A stretch of DNA of 36,475 nucleotides from an uncultured Clostridia bacterium (GTDB lineage Bacteria; Bacillota; Clostridia; Oscillospirales; Ruminococcaceae). The position numbers and the translations under genes are program-made. Shown here piece by piece: positions 34,230 through 36,475 of this stretch (the stretch's first letter is position 1; each line of letters begins with the position of its first letter). The stretch is from the NCBI GenBank assembly GCA_947588805.1, contig CANPYR010000023.1:1-36475 (forward strand), in the 5' to 3' direction. A model generated the notes under the pieces. The model searched no databases, had not been told where the DNA came from, and worked only from the letters and a program-made list of their open reading frames with translations.

Positions 34230-34242
34230 TCGGGGAATTTTT
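34214..34242 (+). terminator. Terminator hairpin overlapping a stop codon
   Basis: CCCCGATTA and TAATCGGGG (34214-34222 and 34227-34235) enclose TTTC and are followed by AATTTTT. The TAA of the 33816 gene is in the right arm, and the ribosome binding site of the next gene starts at 34246. Confidence 0.8.
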
Positions 34243-34257
34243 ATGGAGGAAACAGGT

Positions 34258-34509
34258 ATGACTGAGGCAGTAATTGTGGCTTTAATTACCGGTGGGTTGT
34301 CGCTCATCGGTGTAATAATCAGCAACGCGGCTTCAAATCGACGCATAAGCGGCGAGCTTGCGGAAAAACAGGCGATAACCGATACTAAGCTCGATGAGCT
34401 CACTCGCGAAGTTAGAGAGCATAATAACTTTGCAAAGCGTATGCCGGTTGTTGAAGAAAGAATAAAGGTCATCAATCATAGGCTCGATGACCTTGAAAAA
34501 GGCGAATAA
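34258..34509 (+). CDS. Phage membrane protein with coiled coil (hemolysin XhlA-like position)
   Basis: This 83-residue protein has an N-terminal membrane helix (VIVALITGGLSLIGVIISNA) followed by a charged coiled coil (DTKLDELTREVREHNNFAKR, then VEERIKVINHRLDDLEKGE). GGAGG placed eight bases upstream selects ATG 34258 over 34243. Such proteins regularly precede holins in phages of Firmicutes and are thought to assist lysis at the membrane. It begins the lysis cassette that ends with the endolysin. The family name is inferred from position and architecture. Confidence 0.8.
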   Translation: MTEAVIVALITGGLSLIGVIISNAASNRRISGELAEKQAITDTKLDELTREVREHNNFAKRMPVVEERIKVINHRLDDLEKGE

Positions 34510-34510
34510 A

Positions 34511-34753
34511 ATGAAGTTTTCCAAGATTCTTATTATCGTCCTGCTCACCGCGATCGCGGTGTTTTTTGTTGCGATGATGATAACTTATTGGTGCATGGGC
34601 GACGTTCCCGAACCGTTAATCAACGGTTTTACTACCGTTGTAACATCGGAACTTTTGTCACTTATGCTCATCAAGCGGTCAGATAACAGATATTCGCAGG
34701 ACGAAACAAGCGAGCCTCAAGACGAGGCAGAAGATGACAATATTAAAGGGTGA
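34511..34753 (+). CDS. Small phage membrane protein in the lysis cassette
   Basis: This 80-residue protein starts one base after the previous stop. It has two hydrophobic segments (ILIIVLLTAIAVFFVAMMIT and TTVVTSELLSLMLI) separated by a short polar turn, and an acidic tail (DETSEPQDEAEDDNIKG). It could be a second holin-type or antiholin protein paired with the 34762 protein. I do not recognise a specific family. The following start is eight bases past its stop, so it is part of the cassette transcript. Confidence 0.75.
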   Translation: MKFSKILIIVLLTAIAVFFVAMMITYWCMGDVPEPLINGFTTVVTSELLSLMLIKRSDNRYSQDETSEPQDEAEDDNIKG

Positions 34754-34761
34754 TATAACTT

Positions 34762-35073
34762 ATGACAGTTTCTATGTTTCTTATTCTATTAACGGCTTTC
34801 TCGCTCATAGTAGGGCTCATCGTTCAGGCACTCAAAAAGCTGCTCGACAGCCTCAACGTGAGCTATTCGACAAACGTCGTTGCGGTAATAGTTTCGGCAG
34901 CCGTCGGAATCGGCGGAACGGCGATATATTACGTCATCGCAAGCGTACCGTTCAGCGCGACAAACATTATCTGTATGGTGCTTATGGGCGTTGCAACGGC
35001 AGTCGGCGCGATGGTGGGATATGATAAAGTAATTCAGACAATAAAACAGATTGTGTCAAAAGGGGGTTCTTGA
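34762..35073 (+). CDS. Phage holin
   Basis: This 103-residue protein has three membrane helices (VSMFLILLTAFSLIVGLIVQ, VVAVIVSAAVGIGGTAIYYV, IICMVLMGVATAVGAMVGYD) and a basic C-terminus (DKVIQTIKQIVSKGGS). This fits class I holins, which form membrane holes that release the endolysin. AAAGGGTGA lies before the ATG. The stop is one base before the endolysin start, a typical lysis arrangement. The assignment rests on size, topology and position. Confidence 0.8.
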   Translation: MTVSMFLILLTAFSLIVGLIVQALKKLLDSLNVSYSTNVVAVIVSAAVGIGGTAIYYVIASVPFSATNIICMVLMGVATAVGAMVGYDKVIQTIKQIVSKGGS

Positions 35074-35074
35074 T

Positions 35075-35851
35075 ATGGCAGAAATCAAAGGCAAAACAAA
35101 CACGGGCCTTGTGGCATACGCAAAGGCTCAACTGGGTTTGCCTTATTGGTACGGCACATTCGGGCAGGTAGCTACCGAATCTCTTTACAACAACAGAAAA
35201 AAGGCGTACCCCTCATACTACAAATCGTGGTCGGATTTCCCGACCCAGTACGGTAAGCGCGTACATGACTGCATCGGCTTGGTGAAAGGCTATATGTGGA
35301 GCGACACGCCTACGTCCGTTCCCAACGAGCATTACAGTATCTTGCAGGATAAATCCGCTGCTGGTATGTACTCCGCTTCCAAAACAAAAGGGCAAATCAG
35401 TACATTTCCCGCTCACGTCGGTCAGCTCGTCTATAAGTCCTCGGTCAAAACGAGCGCAAGCAAGATTCATCACGTCGGCGTATATATCGGCGACGGATAT
35501 GTAATCGAAGCGAAAGGACACGAATACGGCGTCGTTAAAACAAAATTTTCGGGCGCAGGCTGGACTCACTGGAGCCAGTGTCCGTACATCGTCGACGATA
35601 CCCAACTCGGTGGCACGTCCTACACAAAAGAGTACGAGGGGACTTATGCCGTAACCGGCGGCTCAGTATATATCCGCGAGGGAGCGGGAACAAGCCACAA
35701 AGCTCTTGGTGTCCTGCTCAAAGGAAATACTGTGACCTGCTCTGGGTATTTCACAAAAGTCAGCTCTACGGTATGGCTGAAAGTCTACGTGACGCTGAAA
35801 GGAAAGTCGGTCACTGGCTGGATGTCCACAAAGTATCTCAAAAAATCATAA
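35075..35851 (+). CDS. Phage endolysin, NlpC/P60 peptidase with SH3 domain
   Basis: This 258-residue enzyme would cut peptidoglycan stem peptides at lysis. The N-terminal NlpC/P60-like domain carries the catalytic cysteine in HDCIGLVKGYMW (near residue 68) and the histidine in KIHHVGVYIGDGYVIEAKG (near residue 134). The C-terminal 65 residues are a bacterial SH3 wall-binding domain (GGSVYIREGAGTSHKALGVL, then VSSTVWLKVYV). There is no signal peptide, as expected for a holin-dependent lysin. ATG 35075 follows AGGGGG by eight bases. A terminator at 35883 ends the cassette. Confidence 0.9.
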   Translation: MAEIKGKTNTGLVAYAKAQLGLPYWYGTFGQVATESLYNNRKKAYPSYYKSWSDFPTQYGKRVHDCIGLVKGYMWSDTPTSVPNEHYSILQDKSAAGMYSASKTKGQISTFPAHVGQLVYKSSVKTSASKIHHVGVYIGDGYVIEAKGHEYGVVKTKFSGAGWTHWSQCPYIVDDTQLGGTSYTKEYEGTYAVTGGSVYIREGAGTSHKALGVLLKGNTVTCSGYFTKVSSTVWLKVYVTLKGKSVTGWMSTKYLKKS

Positions 35852-35882
35852 GCCATTTTCTTTTCTCTAATCTCCATACAAT

Positions 35883-35917
35883 GCCCCCGCAAGGATAACA
35901 CCCTGCGGGGGCGATTT
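35883..35917. terminator. Bidirectional terminator at the end of the lysis cassette
   Basis: GCCCCCGC and GCGGGGGC (35883-35890 and 35905-35912) with one more A-T pair are followed by GATTTTTA. It lies between the endolysin and the convergent leftward gene. Confidence 0.85.
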
Positions 35918-35937
35918 TTAATGTGCGGGAAGTGCTT

Positions 35938-36129
35938 CTATTTTGCAAGAAATTCTTCAACCGCCTGCTTGACGATCTGCGCCTGTGATACTCCAAGCTC
36001 GGCGCATTTTTGCTTAAACTCTTCGCCCATTCCCTTTGGCACAACTACCGAAATTCGGTCATAGGCTTTCTTGTTGTAACGGTTTTTAACTGCCGATGAG
36101 GTTTTAGTCTTTCTTTTTTCTTCCGCCAT
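35938..36129 (-). CDS. Ribbon-helix-helix (CopG/Arc-like) protein
   Basis: This 63-residue basic protein has a disordered N-terminus (EEKRKTKTSSAVKNRYNKKA) followed by a ribbon-helix-helix fold: beta strand DRISVVVPKG, helix EEFKQKCAELG, turn VSQ and helix AQIVKQAVEEFLAK. Such proteins repress transcription on phages and plasmids or act as antitoxins. No toxin partner is seen beside it. AAAGGAGCAAAAGG, which serves as its ribosome binding site, lies inside the end of the upstream small gene, with which it overlaps by 26 bases. Confidence 0.85.
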   Translation of the reverse strand: MAEEKRKTKTSSAVKNRYNKKAYDRISVVVPKGMGEEFKQKCAELGVSQAQIVKQAVEEFLAK

Positions 36130-36283
36130 TTCCTTTTGCTCCTTTCAACGCTGTCACAAGCGCGGCTGTCGCGGATATTGCCGCAGCAATGTATGACAGG
36201 ATTCCTACCGTGCTATCAGACATCCACCCCGCCGAAGCGAAAACGGCTGTCAGACAGATTAAAATAAGAGTTGACTTTTTCAT
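36104..36283 (-). CDS. Small membrane protein (59 residues), overlapping the RHH gene
   Basis: The frame from ATG 36283 encodes KKSTLILICLTAVFASAGWM, then DSTVGILSYIAAAISATAAL and a basic end GGRKKKD, that is, two hydrophobic segments with a cytoplasmic basic tail. It resembles small phage membrane proteins. The ribosome binding site is weak (AGCAAAG). Its 3' end overlaps the start of the ribbon-helix-helix gene in another frame. It is short, but the composition is clearly protein-like and the overlap typical of compact phage genes. Confidence 0.6.
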   Translation of the reverse strand: MKKSTLILICLTAVFASAGWMSDSTVGILSYIAAAISATAALVTALKGAKGNGGRKKKD

Positions 36284-36309
36284 GACTTTGCTGTATACTG
36301 TGAGAGGGT

Positions 36310-36335
36310 GGAGCGAGGTCTTTCGACCCCGCCCC
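36310..36335 (-). other. Hairpin with GAAA tetraloop
   Basis: On the minus strand GGGCGGGGTC and GACCTCGCTCC enclose GAAA, with wobble pairs. It lies between the stop of the partial gene and the start of the 59-residue gene. No T run follows, so it may stabilise or separate transcripts. Confidence 0.5.
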
Positions 36336-36343
36336 CTTGAAGA

Positions 36344-36475
36344 TTACCGCTTGTGCTTCCGGTTCGGGGATTTACTCGCGGTTTTCTTTTTGCCCTGCCT
36401 TCGTTGCCTGATTGAGATTATCAAGGCGACGGTCGCGATAAGGTTTGACCAAACGTGTAAGGCAGTTGCAACCCA
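36344..36475 (-). CDS. Partial membrane protein, C-terminus only
   Basis: The frame enters from beyond the window and reads VATALHVWSNLIATVALIIS, then IRQRRQGKKKTASKSPNRKH and KR before a stop at 36344-36346. One hydrophobic stretch followed by a strongly basic tail suggests a small membrane protein. The start lies outside the window, so the family cannot be judged. Confidence 0.5.
   Translation of the reverse strand, partial: WVATALHVWSNLIATVALIISIRQRRQGKKKTASKSPNRKHKR

Noticed and set aside
33560-34230. A complete diversity-generating retroelement
   Set aside because: No palm domain, no accessory Avd gene and no template/variable repeat pair with adenine-specific differences were found; the 28-base repeats differ at C/A, A/T, T/A and A/G positions.

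Overview
The window looks like an anaerobic, low-to-moderate GC Firmicute of class Clostridia, probably a gut or rumen Oscillospiraceae- or Christensenellales-like organism. This is inference. It rests on strong AGGAGG-type ribosome binding sites, TTGACA/TATAAT promoters with 17-base spacers, intrinsic terminators, clostridial families (small multidrug export protein, DUF1846, CARDB/MacB-type exporter) and a plant-polysaccharide diet. No rRNA or tRNA gene was recognised.

Layout. (1) 1-2.4 kb is a gene graveyard: a membrane-protein ORF, a type I restriction specificity gene (hsdS) with several frameshifts and a stop, a DUF6173-like remnant, and an ABC ATPase with a stop inside its Walker A motif. 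(2) 2.5-9.4 kb is accessory housekeeping: a membrane protein/XRE regulator pair with an operator-like palindrome, a small multidrug export protein, a DUF1846 protein, a leftward set (metallophosphoesterase, araD, membrane-anchored protein) and three small proteins of unknown function. (3) 9.5-12.5 kb is a large hybrid sensor kinase. (4) 12.6-16.6 kb is a lower-glycolysis cluster, pgk-tpiA-gpmI. (5) 16.6-22.1 kb is a hemicellulose locus (GH31, GH43, carboxylesterase) that fits with araD and the sugar-type MFS transporter at 26 kb. (6) 22.2-24.8 kb holds lepA and a membrane protein, leftward. (7) 25.0-26.0 kb is an IS1-family insertion with an 8-base target duplication. (8) 27.5-32.9 kb is a MacB/FtsX-type ABC system whose middle gene is a large secreted CARDB-like protein with an anomalous AT-rich half. 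(9) 33-36.5 kb is a phage end region: structured non-coding DNA, a protein whose C-terminus resembles a retroelement reverse transcriptase, a lysis cassette (coiled-coil membrane protein, membrane protein, holin, NlpC/P60-SH3 endolysin) and opposing small phage-like genes.

The most unusual signal is not a gene. It is a dispersed repeat of about 100 bp, made of a GC-rich hairpin, a T-rich stretch, and then five or six degenerate 7-base units of the form TCTGAYC ending near CGCG. Three copies share this layout in the same orientation (4223-4322, 24933-25035, 27380-27480). Two further heptad arrays lie at 4083-4119 and 8669-8703. The copies with a hairpin lie just upstream of promoters of rightward genes, and the IS1 element landed directly beside one of them. 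I could not match it to a named element family. The heptad arrays recall the short tandemly repeated repetitive sequences of cyanobacteria.

How the genes work together: extracellular or imported plant oligosaccharides would be trimmed by the GH31, GH43 and esterase enzymes. Arabinose would enter the pentose phosphate pathway through AraD, and the triose phosphates would be processed by Pgk, TpiA and GpmI. Most functional statements are family-level assignments made by eye from the translations; no database search was run.
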